Below are positions 1-10,493 of a stretch of 54,441 nt of DNA, one piece after another. The DNA is from Symbiodinium natans. Its lineage: Eukaryota > Sar > Dinophyceae > Suessiales > Symbiodiniaceae. Location: NCBI GenBank assembly GCA_905221605.1, contig CAJNDS010001657.1, positions 713,322 through 767,762 on the forward strand, written 5' to 3'. Position 1 is the first letter of the stretch. Each line of letters opens with the position of its first letter. A program made the position numbers and the translations under genes. A model generated the notes under the pieces. It saw only the letters and a program-made list of their open reading frames with translations, was not told the origin of the DNA and ran no database searches.

Positions 1-1340
1 GCCTCCTGCCAAGAAGTTTGCTTGTCACAGGCCCATTGGAGGGGTCCTTCGGCACGGCAGTTCTCCAACAAGTTCCCGGACCCCCATGGAAAGAGCTCTA
101 GGAGTGCAGAAGTGCCGTAGACTTTTGGGAGCGTTCAGTTGGGCACAGCGCTTTTCAGTTCAGCAAGGGATTGCGCAGTGGCCGATTCCTAGAAAGCATC
201 ATGAATTCTGGCTACACTCACTTGATTGTCCGAGCAAACATCCGAGCTGATGCTTGTAGAATCGGTGGCACTCAACATGGACTTCCAGGAGAGCCATTAA
301 TTTTCGAGAACCCTGTATGAAGGACTGGCATTGGGGCTTGAACTCCAAGCAGTGTCCTGGCGCGTGATAAGGGCCAAAGACGTTGAAAGTGGGCAGTGTG
401 GTAAACTATATTAGGGTAAGCATTTAGTGACCTAGTGGGAACAACAAAGCATATTCTTCTCTTTAGAACTTTAGGTGCCACAGCTTTCTAGGACACCTGC
501 GACCACAATTGTCAGACGATTACATATTGTCAGACGATTACATATCATGTGTCCAGCGCTTCAAAGTGACCGTGGACGCGGCTTTTCAGGATGCATGACC
601 TGCCTCAACGTGCACAGCGCGACTTCGCTCACATGACACGTGCACGTACCATATGCGTCGAGGTGTGACCCACACAGCCCCATGACCCAGATTCACCAAG
701 CAAGTGGGTTCGGCCGCCGTGGCTGCTAGACCTGGACAAGCCCTGTGAAAGTGTGGGGCAAACATGTTGAATGTTGACTCAAGATGGCACTTCTCATTTA
801 CAACCAACTCTCATCACGACCATTTGCTAGACAAGATGTTATTTCTCGCCCAAACTTGAGGCAAAAAGTTGTATTCACTAGGGAGAAGATGGGCACTGGT
901 CTTTCAACATGTATGCACTTAGCCACCGCGTCGCCCGGTGCTAAGGCTTCTTCGGCCAGCTGAGATGACCTTCCTCCATAAGATGGGAAAGGTGATGCCA
1001 CGCGGCTTTCGATGTAGTTTTGGGTTTCAACTGGCGATCGGACAGGTCCGCAACATGCCAGGACCCGTTGCTAGCTTGTGAGGTAATCCGCAAGCATTTG
1101 CACACTTCAGACTCCTCATTGTCAAGCAGAGGCTCAGCCCCTCCACCAGACTGCCTACTTAGAACTTGAAGCACAGCCTGTATGTGATTGGTGCGCATAT
1201 TTCGCCCGCTAAATAGACCATAACAGACCAGCTGATGCAACGCTTCTGTGATGCTTGTGCTCAGTGTTGACGGCCCGGATGATGTTCGGATGGCCATCGT
1301 CCGCGTGTTGAAGCTTCTTGGCCCATCACTTTGACTGTTC
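1..1340. other. Segment with no assignable gene
   Basis: No conserved domain is recognised on either strand. The best open stretch is on the minus strand at 941-1297 (118 codons, Ser/Leu-rich, ordinary composition). A plus-strand stretch ending at a TGA near 1335 (reading DGPDDVRMAIVRVLKLLGPS) is equally protein-like. They overlap, so at most one is real. Neither has family support. Confidence 0.4.
508..543. repeat. 18-bp tandem duplication
   Basis: Two exact head-to-tail copies of ATTGTCAGACGATTACAT occupy 508-525 and 526-543. No gene context is evident. Confidence 0.9.
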
Positions 1341-2385
1341 TTGATCGTGAAGATCGCGAGACAGTATGAGGAATAGTAGGGGTTCGTGGTTGCTATTTGT
1401 TAAACCCTAAACTCTAAATAGTATCCAGTTGCAACAGTCAGCAGGACTCTTAAGGGTTCAGGTCTCACCAGCTAAATAGAAGACAGACATCTACCGAGGC
1501 TGTGCCGGACCGAGGCGGACGACAATCCGATCATGCCTTGTGCCAAGGGGGTTTAGGGTTCAGGGTTGTGGGTTCAGGTGTTCAGCACAAAAGCAATCAT
1601 GCAAGTTGCAGGTGCGCCGGAAAGCAAGTTGCAATGTGTGCACAGGTTGCGACTGTGGGTTTAAAAAAGGTTCGCACGACACCTGAAGACTCCACCGGGT
1701 TTTTTTTGAAGACAGCGACCTGATGCAAGGGGTTTGCCTTTGAGCCCGGCAGCCCAGGCCCTTATACAACACGGAGAACATGGAGAGGTTTCCCGACCTC
1801 CCTGGATCTCCGAAGGCTCCGCCAATTGATCCGCCATCTCATCAGTGCAAGGTAATCAAAGTGGTAAAAACGGCAAGACGGAACCGGCCTGCAGAAAGCG
1901 CGGGAACTTGTTGTTTGGTGGACTCGGAAGTTGGGCGAAAGAAAGACGATGAGAATCAAGAAAGAACATCGGCGCAAGAGAAAGTAGAAAGAAGTCCGGA
2001 AGAAAAAGGGAAGACATAAACAAGTAGCGAATGAAACAAAGGCAAAGCGACAAGCGCGACACAAATTCAACGGCATTGGTGAAGATAGTGACGAAGAAAG
2101 AAAAAGAAAACACACAAGTCAAGAAGCCCAAAGCAAACAAACACGGACTCAGCGAACGGCTGGAATACAGTCTCGGACCATTTTGTTTGCAGATGGAGGG
2201 TGCGCCCTCCCGCCAACCCCTCCGGTGTTTTGAGTTGGCCACGCCTGGACCCGTCTGTTTTCACCTGGCAGGGGCTGCAACCATCTGAACCCTAAGAGCG
2301 AGTATGAGACCTTTGCAAATAGGGGCTTCCCCCCGGCAAAATTTGTTTTAAGCTGTACACGTCTGGAGCATTCGGTTTCCAAACC

Positions 2386-2439
2386 GGGGGGGGGGGGGGG
2401 CTAAGGTTTGAGGATTAGGGATGTTTCGGGGGGCAAATC

Positions 2440-2470
<31 letters not shown>

Positions 2471-2508
2471 GTTTATATATATGTATATATGTATATATAT
2501 TTTTTTCT
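2386..2508. repeat. Poly-G run and AT/GTAT microsatellite
   Basis: A 15-base G run (2386-2400) is followed at 2437-2508 by an (AT)n and GTATAT-type microsatellite ending in a T run. Around it, 1340-3300 shows no recognisable gene: it is purine-rich at 1900-2130 and has another G run at 3041-3053. The ORFs crossing these tracts are repeat translations. Confidence 0.9.
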
Positions 2509-3559
2509 AGTTTTTTATTATTTTGTTTTTCCCGGTCCTGGGATCCCACCCCCCCTGGCATGGTCCTCCCCCCTCCCTAGCCCAAACCTCTCAAAAGTTA
2601 GAACAATCACAGGGATGGGGCCCCTCAAGTCGCGATCCTCGAAAGCGTCTTCGCTTTTGACGCCTGAAAGCTGCTATTCTTGTAGCTGTCGTCGCTCGGT
2701 CGTTGCGTCTCAATAGTCCCAACAGCAGCAAGGATGGGGGTTTCTGCTGTCACAATCCTTGTAACTGTCATCACTTTTGGAGCTCCGTGTGGTCTTGGCG
2801 TCTGAAAAGTGCCAACAGTCACTAAGTCTATATCTGGGGTTAAAAGCTGTACTTAGGCTTCATCGTAAGCTGTCACTACATCCCAGGAACCTCCAAATAA
2901 ACTTGTGTCCGACAGAATATGGGGTATGAAGCAGGATCATGTACGAATACCCCCCGCCCAATAAAATCAGATGGACAGGACAACCAGAACTGCAGGGACA
3001 ACAGGTGGGGAGAATCACCAGCACAGCATAGGTACCACCGGGGGGGGGGGGGGGAAGGACCACCAACACAACAGAACCACAACACAGGGGAGGGGCAGAA
3101 CCACATGGGCAGGACCGCCAGAACCACAGGACAACCACCAGCACAACAGACAACCACAGGGTTTAGAGGGGGGACCATATTGGGGGGTGGGGGGGTTGGG
3201 GGGTTGGTGTAGCAACCCTGGATCATATAGGGAGGTGCCCAAAGCATCTCCGAACGACGCAAAGCCCCTTACAACCAGACCCTTCTGCTAAGAAATCTGG
3301 AGTCACCTACCCAGAAGTGAGCCTTAAACAAATGGTCTTCCTGGATTGAAAACAGCTTGGGAAAACTTATGACTTTGTATGTCAATTTTTCCCCATAGCT
3401 ATGAAACTTCAGATCTAGGCATGAGATCCCAAGCAAACCCCTGGGAATCCCTTTGAAATCATAATATCACCCCCCATGTAGCCCTAGGGACCTAGCTTTC
3501 AAAGCTTGGGATCTTCTACCTCCAACTGGACACCTCACAGGCCCCCAGAAAACTCGGCT

Positions 3560-3668
3560 GCTTGCAAAGATTTGGCCCGAGACGCTCCCTTGCGCATCGG
3601 GGGGCGGGGCACGCCATCCGTTCACCATGGCCAAGAGGCCGGCAGAGATCCAGGCAGCGTTGGCTTGA
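3560..3668 (+). CDS. Weak exon candidate, unknown protein
   Basis: The frame through 3608-3667 reads as ordinary protein (HPFTMAKRPAEIQAALA) and stops at a TGA just before telomere-like intron-type sequence begins. It could be an early exon of the intron-dense gene whose better pieces lie at 4337-8540. A second frame is also open here, so the reading is uncertain. No family recognised. Confidence 0.2.
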
Positions 3669-4336
3669 CGGAGTTTAGGGTTAGTTGTGGTTTATGTATG
3701 GGCTATGTGTTTAAGATGGGGTTTAGGGGTTTAGGCTTTTTTGAGTTTCGGGTTATGGGTTTATGGATTAGGGTTTCGAGCATAGTCTTTTTGGGTGAAG
3801 AAGCATCAGCTAGTTCTGTAAGGACGGGTTCATGTGATTCCCTCTCACAGTCTCTAATATTCCGCCATTGTGTCAGGGACCTCCTTCTGGGGCGATTGTA
3901 CGTTCCATGTTCAATCCAGCCCACGGCAATGCAATGCTTTTTTGTTTCGCAACAACTACAAGAATTCCTTTCCGCCGAATGCACTCCCCACGGAGTGGCA
4001 TGGACCCTCACCCTTAAGCCCTATCCTCTAACCCCAAACCCAAAAAGGAGTCACAAAAAGCAGAATCTTAAACCCCAAGCCTATCCAGGCCACCAACGTG
4101 AAACTCCTCGAAGAGCTGTGCCAGCCAGGTGCCGGGCCCCCTAATATTAGATATTCCTTGGGGCTGCCAGGGTTTGAACAAAAATGTGCTATTTAACATT
4201 CCCGGGGGTGGGGGGGGGGGGGGTTAATAATAGGGGGGGGATGACTTGATGTGTCTCCGTGAGATGGACAGCAATGTTCTTTCTCTTCCCGCCCTGGCAT
4301 TCAACCGAGCAAGCTAGGCTGCACCGAATCTGACAG

Positions 4337-4517
4337 GAGACTTTCTTACGGGAAAGATTCGCGCTGCGTTGGTGCGGGAGACCTTCAAAGCCACGGCTAC
4401 CTGCCCAAGCTGCAGGAAGATTCAAGAAGGACGCGATTCTGTCCTGAAGCGAGACCTTTGGAACGTGCCTCGCAGGCAGCAGCACGCCAAGAGTCTTGAG
4501 CCATGGACAAATGCAAG
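4337..4517 (+). CDS. Exon candidate of the intron-dense unknown gene (CxxC-containing)
   Basis: After an AG|G acceptor at 4335-4337 an open frame reads GDFLTGKIRAALVRETFKA and continues through a CPSC pair and a basic stretch (RDLWNVPRRQQHAKS). A GC donor directly after AAG at 4515-4517 is a plausible end. The CxxC could be half of a zinc site, but no partner cysteines are visible. Telomere-like sequence follows downstream at about 4600. Link to the next exon (4663) is inferred from order and strand; phase between them is unresolved. Confidence 0.4.
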
Positions 4518-4662
4518 GCACACAATGTTCCGTTCGCCAACGGCGTTGGATAGGTGTAATGATGTGGAAGGTCGCACAAGGTGGCTTTAAGGTTGAAGGT
4601 TTAGGTTTAGGGCCCCACTCCTCCAGGCAAGAGCTTGTATCTCCGCCGCCTCAAATCTGCAG

Positions 4663-4759
4663 GTTGTTTGCTCCGGAGGTTGCACCTTCCATGAGCCGGA
4701 GGAGTGCTACGGCTTGGGAGTTGTGGTGCATGCGCTCTGCAACCTGCAGAACTTGATGA
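4663..4759 (+). CDS. Exon of the intron-dense unknown gene (linked set, part 1)
   Basis: The exon starts after TCTGCAG|G and reads VVCSGGCTFHEPEECYGLG, continuing VVVHALCNLQNLM. Splitting at a GT donor after 4759 leaves one base that joins the next exon at 4959 in frame (…NLQNLMSEEWYKQAAEHVF), so these two pieces support each other. The 199-bp intron between them is full of CCCTAAA-like sequence. Cys-rich start, then a helical-looking stretch; no family recognised. Confidence 0.5.
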
Positions 4760-4958
4760 GTGCCTGGGCCTATGTCCTGCTTCAATCCCCTCCCTCTAAT
4801 GTTACCCCCCTCCCCACCCCCCTAGTATTAAATATTCCTGCATTTTGTTATGGGGGTGTGTTTAGTATTAGGGGGAAGGGGTCGAAACCCCAAACCTCAA
4901 ACCTCAAACCCTGATCCCTAATCCCAAAGCAGCGCAGGGAAAGTTTTGCCTTGCTGAG

Positions 4959-5035
4959 GTGAGGAGTGGTACAAGCAAGCAGCCGAGCATGTCTTCAAGT
5001 GTCTCTCCGCCACCGAGAAGATCCCAGACACCCAG
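4959..5035 (+). CDS. Exon of the intron-dense unknown gene (linked set, part 2)
   Basis: A 77-base exon between GCTGAG|G and CAG|GC. It reads EEWYKQAAEHVFKCLSATEK then IPDTQ, with helical, charged composition. The frame is preserved across both flanking introns, the best internal evidence that 4663-5460 is one real gene. Confidence 0.55.
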
Positions 5036-5136
5036 GCAGATAGCAAACCCTAAATTACTAAATCCTAAACCCGAAAACGTAAGCCCGAAACCTAACCGAC
5101 ACCCTAAACCCGAAACCTTACACTGTGTGCACCGAG
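5036..5136 (+). other. 101-bp GC-AG intron with 8-bp terminal direct repeat
   Basis: AGGCAGAT occurs across the donor (5034-5041) and again across the acceptor (5135-5142), offset exactly by the intron length. Removal joins DTQ to ADRMARLAEV in frame. The interior is mostly CCCTAAA/CCGAAACC telomere-like sequence. Repeated intron ends and GC donors are known in dinoflagellates; the exact cut inside the repeat cannot be told from sequence. Confidence 0.6.
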
Positions 5137-5460
5137 GCAGATCGAATGGCCCGCTTGGCGGAGGTTATCGCCGTGGTGGGCTTGGCAGTTGGCCTCCGTG
5201 CCTTCTACCGCTCCCTGCCCGAGGGGCCTCTCGAAGAGCCTCCTATTCCCGCAGGCGTGGAGGGAAACCCCAGGTACACTAGCGCGGCCGAAGTGTTCAA
5301 CAACTTGGAACCTCGAGAAGGGCACGGCTGGGGAGTCGGCTTGAAGATCGAAGATGTCAAGCCCGGCTTGATGGTGAACGGCGCGAAGTTCTTGGGGGAG
5401 GAGTTTTCCAAGAGAAAGTTCATGGCAGTCTCACCCATGAACAAGTGGGCCCCAGCCCTT
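5137..5460 (+). CDS. Exon of the intron-dense unknown gene (linked set, part 3)
   Basis: Largest exon of the set. It reads ADRMARLAEVIAVVGLAVG, a short hydrophobic helix that could be a membrane or signal-anchor segment, then a Pro/Glu-rich linker (PEGPLEEPPIPAGVEG) and a folded-looking stretch (SAAEVFNNLEPREGHGWGVG, then KIEDVKPGLMVNGAKFLGEE). The frame stays open to a TGA at 5533-5535. The true 3' end is unclear because the last ~70 bases look less coding. No family recognised. Confidence 0.5.
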
Positions 5461-6107
5461 TCCACAGGCAGCAATTTCTTGCGATGGTGCTCAGTTGCCT
5501 CTTGGTTGAACCTCAGTGTTGCCTCATACTTTTGATCATGTTCCAAATTTGCCTTCTGAGTGCGCAGGTTACGGGAAGATAAGCTTGAAATTCCCTCCCC
5601 TTAATATGAAGCCCCCCGACCTAGTATTCAGGATTCCCCCAGAATATAATGGCTACTGTAAGGAATCTTCAATGCTGGGGAGGGTGGGGGGTTTCATACT
5701 AGGGGCAGGGGATGGGTCAGCACAAAGCAGACTAGGTCTATTCTCCGATCCAACACGGCTATGAGACCCCCAGCTTCCTGTTCAAGAAGGCACAGGGAGC
5801 GCCCTCCTGAATGTGCAGGGAAAGAAGGTAGGGATGAGGGTCAGAATCCTGGATCCTAAATCCTAAGGCTGAAGCTTACATTCCTACGAAGATGGCAAGG
5901 AAGCTGCGGCAATTGTATCTTCAGAAGTAACAAGGGCAAGAAGAACGTGTTGGACCTTTCAGTTGCGCCCTGCGCTTTCGGGAGCCCTGAACAACAGTCT
6001 ATGATGCCGGGTCAATAATTTAGTGTGGGGTTCACATGGTCCCCTATATCCCCCAAATACGGAGTTTAGGCCATGGCTCATATGAATCCCTGACTAATTT
6101 TAACGCT

Positions 6108-6192
6108 ACGCGACCCGCCTCGGCCCGGCCCAGCGCATCCGCGTGAGCATGGTGATTCCGCAGCGCCCAAGTCGCTGGACCCCAAGCAATAA
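6108..6192 (+). CDS. Short exon candidate, unknown protein
   Basis: A GC-rich island between repeat-like sequences reads YATRLGPAQRIRVSMVIPQR and runs into a (TTTAGGG)n array at 6198. Composition differs sharply from its flanks. Position and strand fit the intron-dense gene, but splice sites are not clear. Confidence 0.25.
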
Positions 6193-6197
6193 GGGTT

Positions 6198-6237
6198 GGG
6201 TTTAGGGTTTAGGGTTTAGGGTTTAGGGTTTAGGGTT
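6198..6237 (+). repeat. Perfect interstitial telomere array (TTTAGGG)n
   Basis: About five uninterrupted copies of TTTAGGG, the cleanest telomere-type array in the window, followed by degenerate copies to about 6310. It is internal, so it is an interstitial telomeric sequence. Confidence 0.9.
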
Positions 6238-6388
6238 CCGGGTTTATGGTTTATGGTTTAGTTTAGGATTGAGGGCTTAGGGCTCAAGGTTCATGCTTTG
6301 GGTTTAGGTTTTTTTTGGGAGTAGGGTTCAAGACGGTTCGGCTTGGATTGATCGTAGGGTTGAGCCAGGCCCCTCAGGGCGTAGGGGG

Positions 6389-6412
6389 AGTGGGGGGGGG
6401 GGGGGGGGGTGA
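6389..6412. repeat. G-rich tract in telomere-like block 1
   Basis: A G run of about 20 bases, with further G runs to 6575. No gene is seen in 6240-6960, which is telomere-like and G-rich sequence. Confidence 0.8.
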
Positions 6413-6969
6413 GAAAAAGGGGTGGGCGCCTGCTGGGAGGGGCTTCAACTGCCTCTGGTCCTGGCGAACCGTCCGCTTGCGGACCCCGGTTTCCTAGGGG
6501 GGGTACCCATTTGAGGCAAAAAAAGGGGTCCGAAAAGTGGCTTTGGGTGTGGGGGGAGGATTTGGAGGGGGGTGCCTGTTTTGACAACCTATACACCTCC
6601 GGCCCGAGGCCTCGGCGGATTAGTTAGGGTTATATAGGGTAAAAAAAAAGAACTTTAATGGGGTAAGAAGAAGAGACTATATAGGGGTGTCCAGAAGGTT
6701 TGGTACATAAGTCAGTGAGGGGCTCATATGGCAAGAGAGCTTAAGCGGCTGCCTCCCGTAGCAATTCGAAAAGAAAAACTTTCAACCTTAAAGCCTAAAC
6801 CTGAAAAACCCTCAGCTCTAAACCCTAAAAGCTAAACTCCACTCCATGCACCAAACGCAAAGTCGAAGAACCGACCCTACCCTGAATCGCGGACGCTTAC
6901 TGCAGGCGCCGAGGGTCTCTGACAAAACAAGAACCTCAGCTCGAAACCCTAAACCTTACCCACGTGAAG

Positions 6970-7103
6970 GCGCCTGGCAGGGCGCTCAACCGGGTCGGCT
7001 TGGAGGATGTTGCTGCTGGCTACACCACTGCAGTCGGCTGCAGCTTCTGACGCAATGGCCACGTGGCCATTGCCAAAGCGCTGAAGGCTTTCGGACAAGT
7101 GAG
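6970..7103 (+). pseudogene. Exon-like island with an in-frame TGA
   Basis: After a GAAG|G acceptor the frame reads APGRALNRVGLEDVAAGYTT then AVGCSF, hits TGA at 7048-7050, and continues equally protein-like in the same frame (RNGHVAIAKALKAFGQV). Coding character on both sides suggests a broken exon, an unrecognised intron, or a sequence error. It belongs by strand and position to the intron-dense gene. No family recognised. Confidence 0.35.
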
Positions 7104-7860
7104 CCCCTACACTGAAGCGTCTCTGGTGGCATTATGGTGTAGGGTTTAGGGCGTATGGGGTTACCCTACACCCAGACGTCTCAGATGGCACCGACCTTCA
7201 TCGCCCCCGAAGCCCTAGGAAGCCCACCATGCAAGTGGCAAAGCCTTTACACCACCGATGCACCTCATGGTTTCAATTTGGTCCCCGACTGCGCCACTAC
7301 TTAAGGGTTGGAAAGTAATCAGAACATGAACAGCAGGTGGGAGCAGTGGCCCAACCACAACCCACCCTCTTCCTCTATGAACTGACCCTCCCTAGAGTGT
7401 TCACTATGTCCGACATATACCACAATGGGAATTATTGATACTAGGGAGGTTCATCCTTGGAGAGGTGGCTAATATGTTCTGTTTGAATTACTTCTGTTAT
7501 TTGAATCATTCAGGCTCCTGCGCTGCAGGGTAGACCCTAAACCCTTGCATCTGAGTGTTAGGGATTCGGGCTTAAGGAGCTCCTCACTCCCCATGGATGT
7601 GTAGAGTGACGGCCTGGGATCTCCTGGGACCTGGGAGGATGTACCGTAGCTTCCCCTCTGTTGGGCTTACGTAGGGTATAAACTCAATTCCTCTGGGCCT
7701 AGTGTGGGGCATGCCTGAAAGCCCAGGGTACTTGAAAGTAAGCGGAGCCACAGTAGGACAATAAGAGCCCTAAACCCCAAACCCTAAATAACCCTAAACC
7801 CTACACGCCCTAAGCCCCAATCCAAAGGCAGCGCAGTGAAACCTCAACCCTCCAAGTCAG

Positions 7861-7968
7861 GATTGCTTCGCTTTTGGCCGTGCTCTCGGCACCGAGCGCT
7901 ACGACTCTCCCGACTTCCTCAAGGCCGCCGCAACTCTGCGGGCACACGGGGACCAGGCGGGCTTTGCG
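7861..7968 (+). CDS. Exon candidate of the intron-dense unknown gene
   Basis: Begins after GTCAG|G in phase 0, reads DCFAFGRALGTERYDSPDFL then KAAATLRAHGDQAGFA, and meets a GT donor whose intron opens directly into GTTAGGGTTTTGGG telomere-like sequence. A GC donor 13 bases earlier (CAG|GC) is an alternative. GC-rich third positions contrast with the flanks. Confidence 0.4.
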
Positions 7969-8165
7969 GTTAGGGTTTTGGGTTTAGGGTGTGGGGGCTT
8001 TGCGGTTAAGGGTTTGGGGGTATAAGGCTGTGGGTATATGGTGTAAGGTGTTTGAGCGTGTAGGGTGAGGGTTTTGGGTTGAGGACATCGAGAGTTTCGG
8101 GTTGAGGGTTTAGATGGTCCAGGGTGCCCTCCGCAAGGGGGAGGCAGAGCACTAGAAGCAGCAGG

Positions 8166-8200
8166 AGAAGAAGAAGAAGAAGAAGAAGAAGAAGAAGAAG
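8166..8200. repeat. (GAA)n microsatellite
   Basis: Roughly eleven GAA/AGA units. Flanking 7970-8440 is telomere-like sequence with no recognisable gene. Confidence 0.9.
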
Positions 8201-8441
8201 GTTGAGGGTACAGTATTCGGCCTTGGACTTGGGGGTGGTTTCGGGCTTTCAGGGCAAGATTTGGGGCTTGTTGGATTTGGGGTCTTGCATGGAGACTGCA
8301 AGTTTGTGGGGGCTTTAAGTTTGGGTGTAGGATATGGGGTTCGGGGAGATCTACTTTCTAGATATACATTCTGTGGAGATTATGTAGGGGTTATAATCCC
8401 TTATTCCCTACTAGCCACAAGTAAGTTTTGTACATTGTCAG

Positions 8442-8540
8442 GTGCTCTTGGACGCCGCAGGTGTCGCAGCCTTCTTTGCCGCGAACACCGTCATGGTAGA
8501 TGCTACAGGGCACAAGGGGGGAGACAGTGGCTTGGCGCCC
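8442..8540 (+). CDS. Exon candidate of the intron-dense unknown gene
   Basis: Starts after TTGTCAG|G in phase 0 and reads VLLDAAGVAAFFAANTVMVD then ATGHKGGDSGLA before telomere-like CCCTAACCC begins. Its alanine-rich hydrophobic stretch looks like a buried helix. Possibly one of the last exons of the gene, since telomere-like spacers stop by about 8700. Confidence 0.4.
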
Positions 8541-8945
8541 TAACCCTAACCTTGAGCCCTAATCCTAAACCCTACACCCATCAAGCCCTAAGCCCTCAGC
8601 CCCATTCCTAAGCTAAACCCTAAACTTTGCACCCTGAGCCCTACAGCTCAGCCCTGACCATGAACCCAGCCTAAACCAAAAAGCTGGAGAGCGAGGTTGC
8701 GCTGGCTTTGTAATCGACACCTCCAAGCGGGTAGTTATCGGGTGGGTTGCCTATGTAGACTCACAAAGCCCCCTTACCCGTAGACAATTATACGTGAGCT
8801 TCATGCACGGGCGCCACCTAGCAACTACTCACCTGAAACTGCCCTTGAGGTGAAGCCAGGTTGCTGCAGGGATCAAATGCCATGTCATCTTGAGAACATG
8901 ACCGGGACAGGTGGGAGGGAATGTCAGCCGCCGCTACAGAGACAG

Positions 8946-9019
8946 AGGTACGAGGAGGAGGAGGAGGAGGAGGAGGAGGAGGAGGAGGACGACGACGACG
9001 ACGCTACGTACTGCTACTG

Positions 9020-9051
<32 letters not shown>

Positions 9052-9130
9052 ACTACGACTACGACTACGACGACTACACTACTACACTACGACTACTACT
9101 ACGACTACGACTACTACGACTACGACTACG

Positions 9131-9202
<72 letters not shown>

Positions 9203-9258
9203 TCTGCTGCTACTACTACTACTACTACTACTACTACTAGTACTACTAGTACTACTAC
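8946..9258. repeat. (GGA)n/(GAC)n/(TAC)n compound trinucleotide tract
   Basis: About 310 bases of trinucleotide repeats, changing in steps from GGA to CGA, then CTA/CGA mixtures, then uninterrupted CTA. All reading frames across it give homopolymer-like peptides, so the long ORFs there are artefacts. Confidence 0.95.
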
Positions 9259-9289
9259 TTCGTGTGCATTTGAACCTCGTGAAGTTTGC

Positions 9290-9372
9290 AAGCAATGCGC
9301 TCAGGCGCGATCAAGATGCTGTTGAAGGTCGCCAACTTCAAGGTCCGCCTCAACCGGTACCTTGGCTGTGCT
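9290..9372 (+). CDS. Weak exon candidate after the trinucleotide tract
   Basis: The plus frame near 9318-9365 reads LLKVANFKVRLNRYLGC, with basic and hydrophobic alternation; another frame is also open. No splice sites could be fixed. It may be the 3' part of the gene in block 1 or a chance reading. Confidence 0.2.
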
Positions 9373-9383
9373 TTGGGAAGTTT

Positions 9384-10163
9384 TCAATTGTCAATTGCCT
9401 GTATTGTAAGGGGACCCTGACCACATACAAATTTCAGAGGGCTCAAACCCAGGTACTGCTGCTGCTGCTGCAGTGGGACCAAGTAATTCAAATGCCATAA
9501 TGTGGTTGCAAACGTGAGGCCTGAGGCATGGAACGCAGAAGGCTTCGCCTTATGCTTGAAATCGAATCCGGCCTCATGCTTGAGATCATTCAAGTTTTGG
9601 TCTAAGCCAGCCATGCAGTTGCCTTTGTCAGCCTGCGGCACGTGAATTCCTTTTGGACAAGTCTCTTGCATGTCGTGATTGTGGCTGGTTTGGACTGTGG
9701 CTACCTTGCCTCTACGCCATGTACAGTGTGCCTTTGTGAAGTTGAGCTTTTCAACATGATGATGCACGAGTGATGTGTGCTTATTCACATGTGACACGTG
9801 TGAGAGCACAGGGACAGCTGCAACGTCCATATTGGAAATTCGGTAGCCCACTGGTGTTAAAGGGAGAGCGGAGTCGTGGATCCCCAGAATAGTCCCTACA
9901 AAATCCCCTACAATCATACCTATGTTCACTCCCCAACTCCCCCTTAAGCACCAGTAGGTCACTTGTTTCAACGCGGCAGAGACACCAAAGGCGTCACAGC
10001 CCTGACAAGTTGTCGGGATAAAGGGTCCGCGCATTTCCCCCGAATGGAGGTGCGGAGGTGTGGGAGGCTCGCAATCCTGACCGCAGCGGCTCCATGCAAA
10101 AGAGGGTAGGGACGCAAGGAGGCTTTTTGCACATTTTTGCAGATCCATGCTTTCAATCTTCAT
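9384..10163 (-). CDS. Long minus-strand ORF, unknown, doubtful
   Basis: A 259-codon open frame, among the longest in the window, containing many His and a poly-Gln (CTG/CAG) run near its 3' end. No domain is recognised. It runs against the direction of all recognised genes. The His-rich, low-complexity composition and absence of splice-like boundaries leave chance openness as a serious alternative. Confidence 0.2.
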   Translation of the reverse strand: MKIESMDLQKCAKSLLASLPSFAWSRCGQDCEPPTPPHLHSGEMRGPFIPTTCQGCDAFGVSAALKQVTYWCLRGSWGVNIGMIVGDFVGTILGIHDSALPLTPVGYRISNMDVAAVPVLSHVSHVNKHTSLVHHHVEKLNFTKAHCTWRRGKVATVQTSHNHDMQETCPKGIHVPQADKGNCMAGLDQNLNDLKHEAGFDFKHKAKPSAFHASGLTFATTLWHLNYLVPLQQQQQYLGLSPLKFVCGQGPLTIQAIDN

Positions 10164-10493
10164 ATCTTTCAGTTGCTTTCAATATCTTCAATTGCGTTAG
10201 GGGATTCACGCTTCTCTGCGCAGGAACGGGCTCAGTTCGCCACCTGAAGACGGGGCTCTCGTCGGAAGAGGGTTCGCCTGGCATGGCTTGCCTCAAGGGC
10301 AAGGACCACTGGGCGGCCAAGAAGCCCTCGAAGGTCCCAACAAAGCCTCTTGCATCATTTTACTACGTCCACTAGATGCCACAGGGTCTACAGAGTCGCA
10401 GCCGCCCCTTTCTCGAGGGCGGTCTGAGAAAGTCAGCGCTCAGAGCAGTAAGGGCATTACCGGCGGCTTCGCATTTTGATATTTATCTACCAG

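Larger units (their letters stand above)
1380..8700. repeat. Block 1 of dispersed telomere-like heptamers (TTTAGGG/CCCTAAA)
   Basis: Exact and degenerate plant-type telomere heptamers recur in both orientations, e.g. around 1400, 3700, 4040, 4890, 5050-5120, 5870, 6195-6310, 6790-6830, 7540, 7780-7820, 7980-8110 and 8540-8660. They lie between, not inside, the short coding islands of this region, so they appear to be intron or intergenic filler. The heptamer is the telomere repeat known for plants and dinoflagellates. Orientation switches repeatedly, which argues against one eroded chromosome end. Confidence 0.75.
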
